Of a stretch of 64,000 nt of DNA, positions 38,670 through 47,700 are shown one piece after another (positions within the stretch are counted from its first letter, which is position 1; each line of letters starts with the position of its first letter). Source of the stretch: RPRI01 sp051233685 (GTDB lineage: Bacteria; Desulfobacterota; Desulfobacteria; Desulfobacterales; RPRI01); assembly GCF_051233685.1 (NCBI RefSeq), contig NZ_JBAMMY010000130.1, positions 1 through 64,000 of the forward strand, in the 5' to 3' direction. Both the position numbers and the translations under genes were made by a program. The notes beneath the pieces were generated by a model, which saw nothing but the letters and a program-made list of their open reading frames with translations, searched no databases and was not told the DNA's origin.

Positions 38670-38686
38670 TTGGCATATACATTGCT
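38670..38686 (+). promoter_or_regulatory. sigma-54 promoter
   Basis: TTGGCATATACATTGCT has GG (38672-38673) and GC (38684-38685) exactly 12 bases apart, the -24/-12 spacing of sigma-54 promoters, and agrees with TTGGCA-N6-TTGCT. A transcript start near 38697 would give a leader of about 60 nt before the gene at 38758. The NtrC-type activator encoded at 41468-42814 is the natural candidate regulator. Confidence 0.8.
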
Positions 38687-38757
38687 CTATATAAAATAAA
38701 CATAAAAACAGAACTAACTAAATAAATTATATATAATAAAATACAAAGGAGAAAAAC

Positions 38758-39747
38758 ATGACCACTCAAAAAGAGAAAAGAAGCAGTCTGGGATATGGAT
38801 CAACCTATAAAAAAGGTGATGCGAAAGATGCGAATCCAACCGAAATAAAAACCGTTTTGGGAGGACAAACCTGGAAGGTAAAACCTGATAAAAGTGCGCA
38901 CACTTCCAATCCATGCATATGGATGCAGGCTGGCCTTGTGAAATATAAAGATTGCAATAATTTTTATGATTGCACTACTTGTAAATATGATTTGGGCATG
39001 AGCAAAAAAGTTGAAAAAGGAAACGGAATCAGCTGGCAGGATGCAATGAGAAAGAAACCTTATCTGAACAGGGTTTGCAGGCACAGCCTCACAAACAGGA
39101 TTGAACAAAGGGCCTGCGCCTATGATTATCAATGTGCAAAATGCGATTTTGACCAGTTTTTTGAAGATGTCTGGACAACCAAAAACAAGACGGTACCCGG
39201 TGAGATCCAGCAAATTAAAGGTTTTGATGTTCCGGTAGGATATTATTTTCATAACGGACACACCTGGGCAAGAATTGAAAGCGGAGGATATATAAGAATC
39301 GGGCTGGATGATTTTTCTTTAAAATTATTAGGCAGGGCGGATGCACTTGAGCTTCCGCTAATTGGAAAAGAGTTTGACCAGGGAGCTGTTGGATGGGGAT
39401 TAAGACGAAAAGATAACATGGCTGATGTTCTTTCTCCTGTTGACGGAGTAATAGTTGAAGTAAATGCCAATGTAAGGGAAAAACCCGAAATCGCCAATCA
39501 TGAACCTTATGGAGATGGCTGGCTTTTTATGGTGCGTTCGCCGGATATCAAGGAAACCGTTAAAAAACTTATGGATGATACAGCCGGTCTTTCCTGGATT
39601 AGTGAAGAAGTAGTTGAACTTGAAAGGATGGTTGAAAAAGTTGCAGGACCACTTGCTGCTGATGGCGGTTATTTTATGGAAGACATATATGGAAATCTTC
39701 CGGGTCTTGACTGGAAGAATCTCACAAAAACTTTTCTTAAGACATGA
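38758..39747 (+). CDS. duplicated four-Cys motif protein with GcvH-like domain (paralogue 1)
   Basis: 329 residues with AAAGGAG before the ATG. Two copies of the spacing C-x12-C-x5-C-x2-C occur: NPCIWMQAGL...FYDCTTCKYD (about 58-82) and RVCRHSLTNR...YQCAKCDFDQ (about 103-126). The C-terminal half resembles glycine cleavage H protein (FHNGHTWARIESGGYIRIGL; DVLSPVDGVIVEVN). In true GcvH the lipoyl lysine lies seven residues before the Ser of SPV; here that position is Asp and the nearest Lys is off by one, so lipoylation is doubtful. The Cys sets could bind zinc or an Fe-S cluster. Function unknown. A sigma-54 promoter lies upstream and a paralogue downstream. Confidence 0.85.
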   Translation: MTTQKEKRSSLGYGSTYKKGDAKDANPTEIKTVLGGQTWKVKPDKSAHTSNPCIWMQAGLVKYKDCNNFYDCTTCKYDLGMSKKVEKGNGISWQDAMRKKPYLNRVCRHSLTNRIEQRACAYDYQCAKCDFDQFFEDVWTTKNKTVPGEIQQIKGFDVPVGYYFHNGHTWARIESGGYIRIGLDDFSLKLLGRADALELPLIGKEFDQGAVGWGLRRKDNMADVLSPVDGVIVEVNANVREKPEIANHEPYGDGWLFMVRSPDIKETVKKLMDDTAGLSWISEEVVELERMVEKVAGPLAADGGYFMEDIYGNLPGLDWKNLTKTFLKT

Positions 39748-39771
39748 TTTAGGCAGATAACCACTATCTGT

Positions 39772-39863
39772 GGCGGCATATAAAATGCCGCCCTACGATA
39801 GAAGATTATTGGCAAAACCGTTTTACGGCAAATATAGTGTAGGGCGGGGTTTTACACCCCGCC
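39772..39863. repeat. pair of GTAGGGCGG palindromes in opposite orientation
   Basis: GGCGGCAT (39772-39779) with ATGCCGCC (39785-39792) followed by CTAC, then GTAGGGCGGGGT (39839-39850) with ACCCCGCC (39856-39863). The first is the same unit as at 12787-12813. Two head-to-head units 40 bp apart form a composite element like a BIME. It sits between the two GcvH-like paralogues. Confidence 0.75.
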
Positions 39864-39993
39864 TTTAGTTTCATAATTTGAAATTCCTTATACGATATTC
39901 TGCATTTAATTTTTATTAATAAATATTATCAAACCTGACAAAATAAGTTAATGTTTATGTACATCAGGGAACCTTGTTACAGTGAGGGTATAA

Positions 39994-40917
39994 ATGGAAT
40001 CTCTCCGATCAAAAAAAGAAAAGAAAAACCACTTTCCATGTGTCTGGATGCAGGCTGGAGTTGTACGCTCCAAGTATTGCAAAGCTTTTTATGATTGCGC
40101 GAATTGCCAGTTTGACAGAACCATGACTAATATGGCAGATGCAAACAGCAGTGTTTCAGAAGGTAGTAATACCAAAGGCAAAAAGGATAAAAAAATTATT
40201 TACTGGATGGATAAATTAAAAGAACTGCCTGTATCAAAAAGGCCATGCATACACCACATGAAAGGCCGGATGGATTTCAGAAGCTGCAGCCATGATTACA
40301 AGTGTATAAACTGCGAGTTCGACCAGTATTTCTTAGATCAGTATACTGTTCATGCCACAGTTAATCCTGTTGAAGTATTAAATATTCATGGATTCAGTAT
40401 TCCTCAGGGATACTATCTGCATAAAGGGCATGCATGGGTTAAAATAGAAGAAGGAAAAACTGTGAGAATAGGTCTTGATGATTTTGCGCTTAAAGTTTTT
40501 GGCCCTCTTGAACACATTGAAGCGCCACTTATCGGAAAACAGATGAAGCAAAACAGCTCGCAGATTATCATAAAACGCGGTAATTTGACAGCTTCTTTGC
40601 TTTCACCTGTGAGCGGTGTTATTACCGATATAAATCCGAACATAAGAGAAGATGCAAAATCAGCCGGAAAAAACCCTTATACTGACGGATGGATTTTAAG
40701 GCTTCATTCTGAAGAATTAAAAGATGATATAAAAAATCTTTACATTGCCGATCAATCAGAAAAATTCATTGATAAAGAAGTAAATCTTCTATACAGCACT
40801 ATCGAAAAATCCGGACATCTTTTAAATACCGACGGAGGATATCTTGCTGAAAATATTTACGGAAATATACCTCAGTTGGGCTGGGAGAGATTAACCCGGC
40901 TTTTTTTAAGAACTTAA
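39994..40917 (+). CDS. duplicated four-Cys motif protein with GcvH-like domain (paralogue 2)
   Basis: 307 residues, the closest relative of the gene at 38758. Both C-x12-C-x5-C-x2-C sets are kept: FPCVWMQAGV...YDCANCQFD and RPCIHHMKGR...YKCINCEFDQ. The H-like domain reads YLHKGHAWVKIEEGKTVRIGL and SLLSPVSGVITDIN; the lipoyl position is Asn, so it is probably not lipoylated. The N-terminus is about 40 residues shorter than in paralogue 1. No sigma-54 site was found directly upstream, so it may be read through from 38697. Its end overlaps the archaemetzincin gene by 12 bp, tail to tail. Confidence 0.83.
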   Translation: MESLRSKKEKKNHFPCVWMQAGVVRSKYCKAFYDCANCQFDRTMTNMADANSSVSEGSNTKGKKDKKIIYWMDKLKELPVSKRPCIHHMKGRMDFRSCSHDYKCINCEFDQYFLDQYTVHATVNPVEVLNIHGFSIPQGYYLHKGHAWVKIEEGKTVRIGLDDFALKVFGPLEHIEAPLIGKQMKQNSSQIIIKRGNLTASLLSPVSGVITDINPNIREDAKSAGKNPYTDGWILRLHSEELKDDIKNLYIADQSEKFIDKEVNLLYSTIEKSGHLLNTDGGYLAENIYGNIPQLGWERLTRLFLRT

Positions 40918-41463
40918 TTTTTTAATTCCATCTTCTAAAAGTATTTTACAGTATCTGCACAACTGATCCGATTTCCGGTCAACGTCATTTTCCGTCCGGC
41001 AATAATGCATTATGCATGAATGATCTTTGCAATGCAGAAGATTAAATGTATGACCAAGTTCATGGATCGCCTCTTTGACCATTCTTGCGGATAAAGAGAT
41101 AGTGGCCCGCATTGTTGAAGTAAAATCTTTCAGCCGGTATGTTGAAACTATGCATGTCCTTCCTCCAAGCTGCGCTTCACCATAAACATGGGTAAGTATC
41201 GGAATGAATAAATCCACATTTGTTATTGCAAGAACTTTGAGTGCGTATTCAGGTGTGCAGCTTTCAAGCTTTCCAAGGATTGATGTGGAATTATGCTGGT
41301 TCCGGCCCGAATCAAGTGCAAAGCTTATATCTTCTATTAATGGCAGAATTATAGTCTGAAAACCGAATATGCCGGCTATACCCTTTTCAACAGACCCTAT
41401 TATTTCTGCATCAATATTTCCGATTGGAGAAATGATGATTTTATATTCGCAATCTATCTTCAA
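40906..41463 (-). CDS. amzA: archaemetzincin-family zinc metalloprotease
   Basis: 185 residues. The extended metzincin zinc motif is IHELGHTFNLLHC (HExxHxxxxxHC form), followed by the extra Cys set CKDHSCIMHYC and DQLCRYCKILL, which in archaemetzincins binds a second zinc. The methionine of IMHYC fits the Met-turn. Small soluble enzyme; substrates unknown. Starts 4 bp after the end of the NtrC-type regulator, so it is in the kinase-regulator transcript and may act on the Cys/H-domain proteins; that is inference. Confidence 0.88.
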   Translation of the reverse strand: MKIDCEYKIIISPIGNIDAEIIGSVEKGIAGIFGFQTIILPLIEDISFALDSGRNQHNSTSILGKLESCTPEYALKVLAITNVDLFIPILTHVYGEAQLGGRTCIVSTYRLKDFTSTMRATISLSARMVKEAIHELGHTFNLLHCKDHSCIMHYCRTENDVDRKSDQLCRYCKILLEDGIKKLSS

Positions 41464-41467
41464 GCTT

Positions 41468-42814
41468 TTAGACTAAGGCTTTTTTTATATTGTAGCGTTT
41501 GATTTTGCTGTATAGTGTTGACCTGTCAACACCTAATACTTTGGCCGTAGCGGAAATATTCCATTCGTTATCGGAAAGCATTCTGTTAATATGAGTTTTT
41601 TCGATTTCTTCGAGACTGTTTGCAGATGGAATACAGATTGCATCAGACCGGAAAATGGGCAAATCCTGAGGGATAATGGTTCTTTTTTTTGCTATGACCA
41701 CAGATCGTTCTACAGCATTTTCAAGCTCTCTGACATTACCCGGCCAGTCATAAAGCATCATTTCATCCATTGCATCACGATTTATACGGTCAATTTGCTT
41801 GTTTGTTTCCTGTGTAAAACGATGGAGAAAATGATCGGCCAATAGCGGAATATCTTCCTTCCTTTCTCTTAATGAGGGCATTTTAAATGAAACAACATTC
41901 AACCGGTAATACAAATCTTCTCTGAATGTACCATTTGTGATAGCTTCCTGAAGAGTTCTGTTTGTGGCTGCAATAATCCTGAAATCCGTTTCAATCGGCT
42001 GAGTACCTCCAACCCTGTAAAATATCCGATCCTCAAGCACCCTTAACAGATCAATCTGCATTCGCATGCCTATTTCTCCGATTTCATCCAGAAAGAGTGT
42101 TCCTCCATGGGCCATCTCAAGACGGCCTTTTTTTGTAGTTTTAGCATCGGTAAATGCTCCTTTCTGGTATCCGAAAAGTTCGCTTTCCATCAGATTCTCG
42201 GGTATAGCACCGCAATTAACCACAACAAAAGGGCCTTGGCATCTCGGACTGTGTGTATGTATGGCTTTTGCAGCCAGACCTTTTCCGGTGCCGGTTTCAC
42301 CTGTAATAAGCACCGTAGTATTTAAAGGAGCAACATTTTGTATAAGTTCGAATACTTCCTGCATTGCCATGGATTGACCTATCAGGCTTTCAAACCTTGT
42401 TGTCTCCTTGAATTGTTCTCTGAGATAAAGATTTTCCCTTGCCTGAGCCTGATTTTCCAGGATTTTTTCGATAAGAACTCCAAGCTCATGCGGATCAAAA
42501 GGTTTTAGAAGATAATCATATGCACCCTTTTTTATTGCTTCGATCGCGGTTTGTATGGAACCATATGCCGTAATCATAACAATGGCAACATCAGGGTCAC
42601 TTCCTTTAACCGTTTCTAATACTTCAAGACCGCTTATTCCTTCCATTTTTATATCTACAAACAGTATATCAAAGCGGGTCTCTTTGATTTTATCAAGAGC
42701 TTCTTCCCCGCTTGCAGCAGTTTCAACCTCATGGCCGTCTCTTAGAAGCCATCCGGCCAAAGATTCTCTCATTATCAGCTCGTCATCAACAATAAGAAGC
42801 CGTGCTTTGCTCAT
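41468..42814 (-). CDS. NtrC-family sigma-54 response regulator
   Basis: 448 residues from the ATG at 42814, with GGAGG 7 nt upstream (an ATG at 42862 is in frame but unsupported). Receiver domain (LLIVDDELIMRES; Asp in ILFVDIKMEG; Lys in YLLKPFDP), sigma-54 AAA+ domain (Walker A TGETGTGKGLAAKA, the sigma-54-contacting GAFTDA loop in YQKGAFTDA, LFLDEIGEI Walker B) and a Fis-type helix-turn-helix (NISATAKVLGVDRSTLYSKIKRY). It is likely to activate the promoter at 38670. Confidence 0.94.
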   Translation of the reverse strand: MSKARLLIVDDELIMRESLAGWLLRDGHEVETAASGEEALDKIKETRFDILFVDIKMEGISGLEVLETVKGSDPDVAIVMITAYGSIQTAIEAIKKGAYDYLLKPFDPHELGVLIEKILENQAQARENLYLREQFKETTRFESLIGQSMAMQEVFELIQNVAPLNTTVLITGETGTGKGLAAKAIHTHSPRCQGPFVVVNCGAIPENLMESELFGYQKGAFTDAKTTKKGRLEMAHGGTLFLDEIGEIGMRMQIDLLRVLEDRIFYRVGGTQPIETDFRIIAATNRTLQEAITNGTFREDLYYRLNVVSFKMPSLRERKEDIPLLADHFLHRFTQETNKQIDRINRDAMDEMMLYDWPGNVRELENAVERSVVIAKKRTIIPQDLPIFRSDAICIPSANSLEEIEKTHINRMLSDNEWNISATAKVLGVDRSTLYSKIKRYNIKKALV

Positions 42815-42912
42815 CAATGAACCTCCACAGTTTAAGGGAGTAGTATATCCGTGGCTGGGCATTAAAGAATATACTCAGCCGAATATGTCAGTTAATAGAA
42901 GATTGTTTTTAA

Positions 42913-44448
42913 TTAACGTTTTATTGGAAGATCAATTTTAAAAGTAGTACTTTTTCCTTCTTTGGAATTCACATTTATGGAACCTCCATGCTCCTGAATA
43001 ATTCCATAAGCAAGGGAAAGGCCAAGCCCAACACCTTTACCCTGTTTTTTGGTAGTAAAAAAAGGCTCAAATATTTTAGTCAGATTTTCTTTTGTAATTC
43101 CTATACCCGTATCTTTAAATGTTGCTAAAATACTACCCTTTTTCGGGAAATGCTTTGTTTCAATAGTTAAAATACCCCCATCTTTAGATTCCATTGATTC
43201 AACAGCATTCGATATCAGATTCATGATAACCTGCTGGAGCTGATCTTCCGAGCCAATAATATCCGGTAAATTTGGATCAAGCTTGTTTTTGATTTTTACA
43301 TTGTTTATTTTTATAAGGTTTGAATTTAAAAAAAGAGTTTGCTCGATAAGTTTGCTGAAACTTAACGGCTTTAATTCCATCTTGTTCTGTCTTGAAAAGG
43401 CAAGAAGGTAAGATACTATTCTGCTTGTCCGTCTTGTTTCTTTTTCCATAAGATTAAGATAACGCATAATCTCATCCATATCTTTATCACCAAAATGGTT
43501 TTCCTGAATCATGCGTTTTATAAGTATAGTAAGATTAAGGACCCCTGCTATGGGATTGTTGATTTCGTGAACTACCGAAGCGGAAAGCTTGCCTAAAGAA
43601 GCCATTTTGTCTTTATGGATTAATTTTTCATGAGTTTCCTTAAGTTGGCTTGTGCGTTCCTCGACCATTTTTTCAAGGCGCTTTGTAATCTCTTCCTGTT
43701 CTTCCTTGTGCTTCGTTATATCTCTGCTTATTTGGATAAATTTTATGATCTTTCCGTTTTTCCCCCAGACGGGATATACATTAACCTCAATATGACGGAC
43801 TCTATTCTTACGGTCTATATGTGTTCTTATCTGTTGAACCGGTTTTTTGATACGTATAACTTCATCTAAAGGACATAACATCCCATTACTTGTGCATGCT
43901 GAAGAATCTTTTTGAAGAACTTCGTAACATTTGCGTCCGATAACTTCATTTCCCGAACGACCAATGCCCTTAAGCAGGGATTCGTTGGCATCAACAATTG
44001 TCATATCAGGCGTAATTACAGATATGAAATCCTGGATACCGTTTATAATGGTTTCCATGGCTTTATTCTGTTCTCTTAGTTTTCGTCCTTCATAATTTAT
44101 TACCTTCCAGAAAATTTCAAACACATGATTCGAAAGGATGCGTATTCTGGGAGGTCTTGTTTTTAAAATGTCTTCAAGGATTTTCGGATCAGGGTTTAAA
44201 ATTATTATCAGTTGTATGTTGTATGAGATATCATAAAGCTCATGATAGTCGGCAAGTGTAATAAGACCTTTATCCTTCGCAAACAACATGCCCGGACTTT
44301 GGGTGTCAGGATCCGCAACGGCAATAATGGGAGTATCCTGGACGCCTTGCTGTTTAAAATATAAAGTGGTTTTTTCAAGAATTTCCTTGCATAATTCACT
44401 TCCGCCTACAAGAGCTATATTGATAATGGGATGAGATGAATACGGCAT
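42913..44448 (-). CDS. PAS sensor histidine kinase, partner of the NtrC-type regulator
   Basis: 511 residues, AAGGA 10 nt before the ATG. The N-terminal 100 residues resemble a small nucleotide-binding domain (INIALVGGSELCKEIL, VADPDTQSP, LIIILNPDPKIL). A PAS domain (about 125-240) includes CYEVLQKDSSACTSNGMLCP, a Cys-rich loop like that in the kinase at 30121. H-box LSASVVHEINNPIAGV, N-box QVIMNLISNAVESM and G-boxes DTGIGITKEN and GVGLGLSLAYGII. No membrane helix. Ninety-eight bp precede the regulator gene. Confidence 0.92.
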   Translation of the reverse strand: MPYSSHPIINIALVGGSELCKEILEKTTLYFKQQGVQDTPIIAVADPDTQSPGMLFAKDKGLITLADYHELYDISYNIQLIIILNPDPKILEDILKTRPPRIRILSNHVFEIFWKVINYEGRKLREQNKAMETIINGIQDFISVITPDMTIVDANESLLKGIGRSGNEVIGRKCYEVLQKDSSACTSNGMLCPLDEVIRIKKPVQQIRTHIDRKNRVRHIEVNVYPVWGKNGKIIKFIQISRDITKHKEEQEEITKRLEKMVEERTSQLKETHEKLIHKDKMASLGKLSASVVHEINNPIAGVLNLTILIKRMIQENHFGDKDMDEIMRYLNLMEKETRRTSRIVSYLLAFSRQNKMELKPLSFSKLIEQTLFLNSNLIKINNVKIKNKLDPNLPDIIGSEDQLQQVIMNLISNAVESMESKDGGILTIETKHFPKKGSILATFKDTGIGITKENLTKIFEPFFTTKKQGKGVGLGLSLAYGIIQEHGGSINVNSKEGKSTTFKIDLPIKR

Positions 44449-44557
44449 CGTGAAGATAATCCTTATCTGTAGTTTATATTTTATCTAATATTTTTAGCAT
44501 GCTGAAATATCAGATTCAAGATTAAAATAATGTATACTAAAAAGCTATTATTTTTGC

Positions 44558-44586
44558 TTGACTGGTTACAGGGTATCTTATATATT
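44558..44586 (+). promoter_or_regulatory. sigma-70 type promoter for the hdrA operon
   Basis: TTGACT (44558-44563), a 17-bp spacer and TATATT (44581-44586). A start near 44593 would give a leader of about 120 nt before hdrA. Confidence 0.6.
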
Positions 44587-44711
44587 TTATTAAACCGCTC
44601 AAAAAACAATCAGATTCAGTTAATATATTCCTGATAACAAAATATCAATAGATACTAATCAGCTGGTACCGGAGTTTTATACCTTTATTCTTAGATAATA
44701 AGGAGCACCGC

Positions 44712-47700
44712 ATGGCTGAAAGAGTTGTTGGATCTGTTATGGTTGTTGGGGGAGGTATTGCGGGAATGCAGTCCGCCCTCGATCTTGCTAGTTCCGGATA
44801 TTATGTATATCTGCTTGAAAAATCATCCGCCATCGGCGGCCTCATGTCGCAGCTTGACAAGACTTTTCCCACAAATGACTGTGCGATGTGAGTTATCTCT
44901 CCTAAACTGGTCGAGGTCGGCCGGCATTTAAACATTGAACTTCTTATGAATTCAGAACTCCTTACACTTGAGGGAGAACAGGGAAATTTTCTTGCAACTG
45001 TAAAACAAAATCCTCGCTTTATAGATATTTCAAAATGTACAGGCTGCGGAGAATGTGCAAAGGTTTGTCCTGTAATTCTATCTAATGAATATGATGAAAA
45101 CCTTTCAAAAAACAGAGCTGTTTATAAGCAATACGCACAGGCTATTCCCGGAGCATATTCCATACAGAAAAGCGATAAGGCTCCGTGCAGACTGGCTTGC
45201 CCGGCAGGGCTCAATGTCCAGGGTTATGTACAGATGGTCGGCCAGGGCAAATATAAAGAGGCTCTCCGGATAATCATGGAGGATCTGCCTTTGCCCGGTG
45301 TTCTTGGAAGAATATGCCCGCATGGATGTGAAGACGCCTGCCGCAGGTGCGATGTGGATAATCCTGTTGCAATACGCAGCCTTAAACGTCTTGCCGCGGA
45401 TAAATTCGATCCGAGACAAATCGAGATCAAAACGCTTCCCGAAAGAAATGAAAAGGTCGCCATCATAGGATCAGGTCCGGCAGGACTTTCTGCCGCATAT
45501 CATCTTGCGCGAAAAGGAGTGCTTTCAACCCTTTATGAAGCTCTTCCCAAAGCAGGAGGAATGTTAAGGGTCGGCATACCGGAGCACAGACTTCCAAGAG
45601 ATGTCCTTGATAATGAAATAGAAGTAATAACAAATCTTGGCGTTGAAATTAAAACCAACACAGCTCTTGGTTCTGATCTGACAATTGATGATCTTTTTGC
45701 ACAAGGTTACAAATCGGTTTATATTGCAATCGGCGCACACAAGGGTCTTGATCTTGGCGTACCCGGAGAAAAAGCCAAAGGAGTCCGTCAGGGCGTTGAT
45801 TTCCTAAGAGAAGTTAATCTAACCGGAAAATCCGAAGTTGGCAAAAAAGTTGCGATAATAGGCGGCGGCAATGTGGCCATAGATGTTGCAAGGTGCGCCG
45901 TAAGGCTTGGAGCCGAAAAGGTTAATATAATCTACAGAAGAACCCGCGCCGAGATGCCTGCATGGGAAGAAGAGATTCATGCAGCTGAAACCGAAGGAGC
46001 CGAAATAACCTATCTTGCCGCACCCCAGGAAGTTTTGACTTCAGACGGCAAGGTTGTCGGTTTACGCTGTATCCGTATGGAACTAGGAGAACCGGACAAC
46101 AGCGGCAGGCGAAGTCCAATACCGATTGAAGGATCGGAGTTTATTGTATATACTGATAATGTTATAATGGCTATAGGTCAAGGAGTTGATAAGGCAAATC
46201 TGCCGACAAAGCTTGAACTCAGCCGAAAGGGGACTATTTCTGTTGATGCGGTTACTTTTAAGACAAATCTTCCCGGAATATTTGCGGGAGGTGATGCTGC
46301 TTCAGGTGCGGCCACAGCCATTAAAGCTATTGCAGCAGGCAAAGAAGCTGCAGAATCTATATTGAGATATTTAGACGGGATAGATATGGCCGAAGGCCGT
46401 GAGACTGCTAAAAACGAAGCTCCTGTATACAGACCTGTTCCGGAAGACGAAACTATAAAGACAAGGGCTGTAATGTCTGAGCTTTCTGTAGAAGAGCGGG
46501 CCGGTAATTTTAAGGAGGTTGAGCTTGGCTATAATGAAGAAGACGGAAAAGCTGAAGCCGGAAGATGTCTTAACTGCGGTTATTGCTGCGAGTGTTTTCA
46601 GTGCGTAGAGGCCTGTCTTGCAAATGCTGTTAACCACAGCCAGAAAGCTGAAGAAAAACAAATAGAGGTTGGTTCGGTAATACTTTGTCCGGGAACCGAT
46701 ATTTATGATCCTTTGCCTCTTGATGAGTTGTATCATTACAAGACAAATCCCAATGTAATAACAAGTCTTGAATTTGAAAGAATATTAAGCGCATCAGGCC
46801 CGACTATGGGGCATCTTGTGAGGCTCTCTGATAACAAAGAGCCTGAAAAAATTGCATGGTTGCAGTGTATCGGTTCAAGAGATAACAATAAATGCGGGAA
46901 TGGTTACTGCTCGTCTGTGTGCTGTATGTATGCAGTAAAAGAAGCTATGATTGCAAAGGAGCATTCTCACATAAATCTTGATTGCGCAGTATTTTATATG
47001 GATATGCGCACCTTTGGAAAAGATTATGAAAAGTATTACAACAAGGCAAAAGATAAAGACGGAGTACGTTTTATCAGGGCGCGTATTCATACTATGGAGG
47101 AAGTAAAAGAAAGCCAAAATATCATTATAAGATATGCAGATGAATCAGGCATGATGCATGAAGAAGAATTTGATATGGTCGTGCTGTCCGTAGGCCTTAA
47201 GATTCCCCAGTCGACGATAGACATGGCAAAGCGCTTAAATATTGATCTGGATAAGTATGGCTTTGCCCAAAGCAAGCCGTTTACGCCTGTTGAAACATCA
47301 AGACCGGGAGTTTATGCCTGCGGAATTTTTCAGGGTCCAAAGGATATCCCAGGTTCCGTTATTGAAGCCAGCGCTGCTGCCTGTGCCGCAGGCAGCAGGC
47401 TGGATGCGGCAAGAGGCACAAGAACAAAAACCATACAGATACCTGATGAAATTGATTTAACAGGCAAAGAGCCCAGAACGGGCGTATTCGTTTGCAATTG
47501 CGGCATAAATATTGCCGGTGTAGTTGATGTAAATGAAGTAGCCGAATATGCTTTAACACTTCCGAATGTGGTTTTTACGGGAAACAATCTTTTTACCTGT
47601 TCCCAGGATTCCCAGGACAGAATGAAAGAAATCATAAAAAAGAAAAATCTAAACAGAGTTGTTGTTGCAGCATGTACTCCAAAAACCCATGAAGGAATTT

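Noticed and set aside
38758..40917. The two H-domain proteins as true glycine cleavage H proteins
   Set aside because: The lipoyl lysine is missing in both, they carry extra Cys domains and no gcvT, gcvP or lpd genes are nearby.
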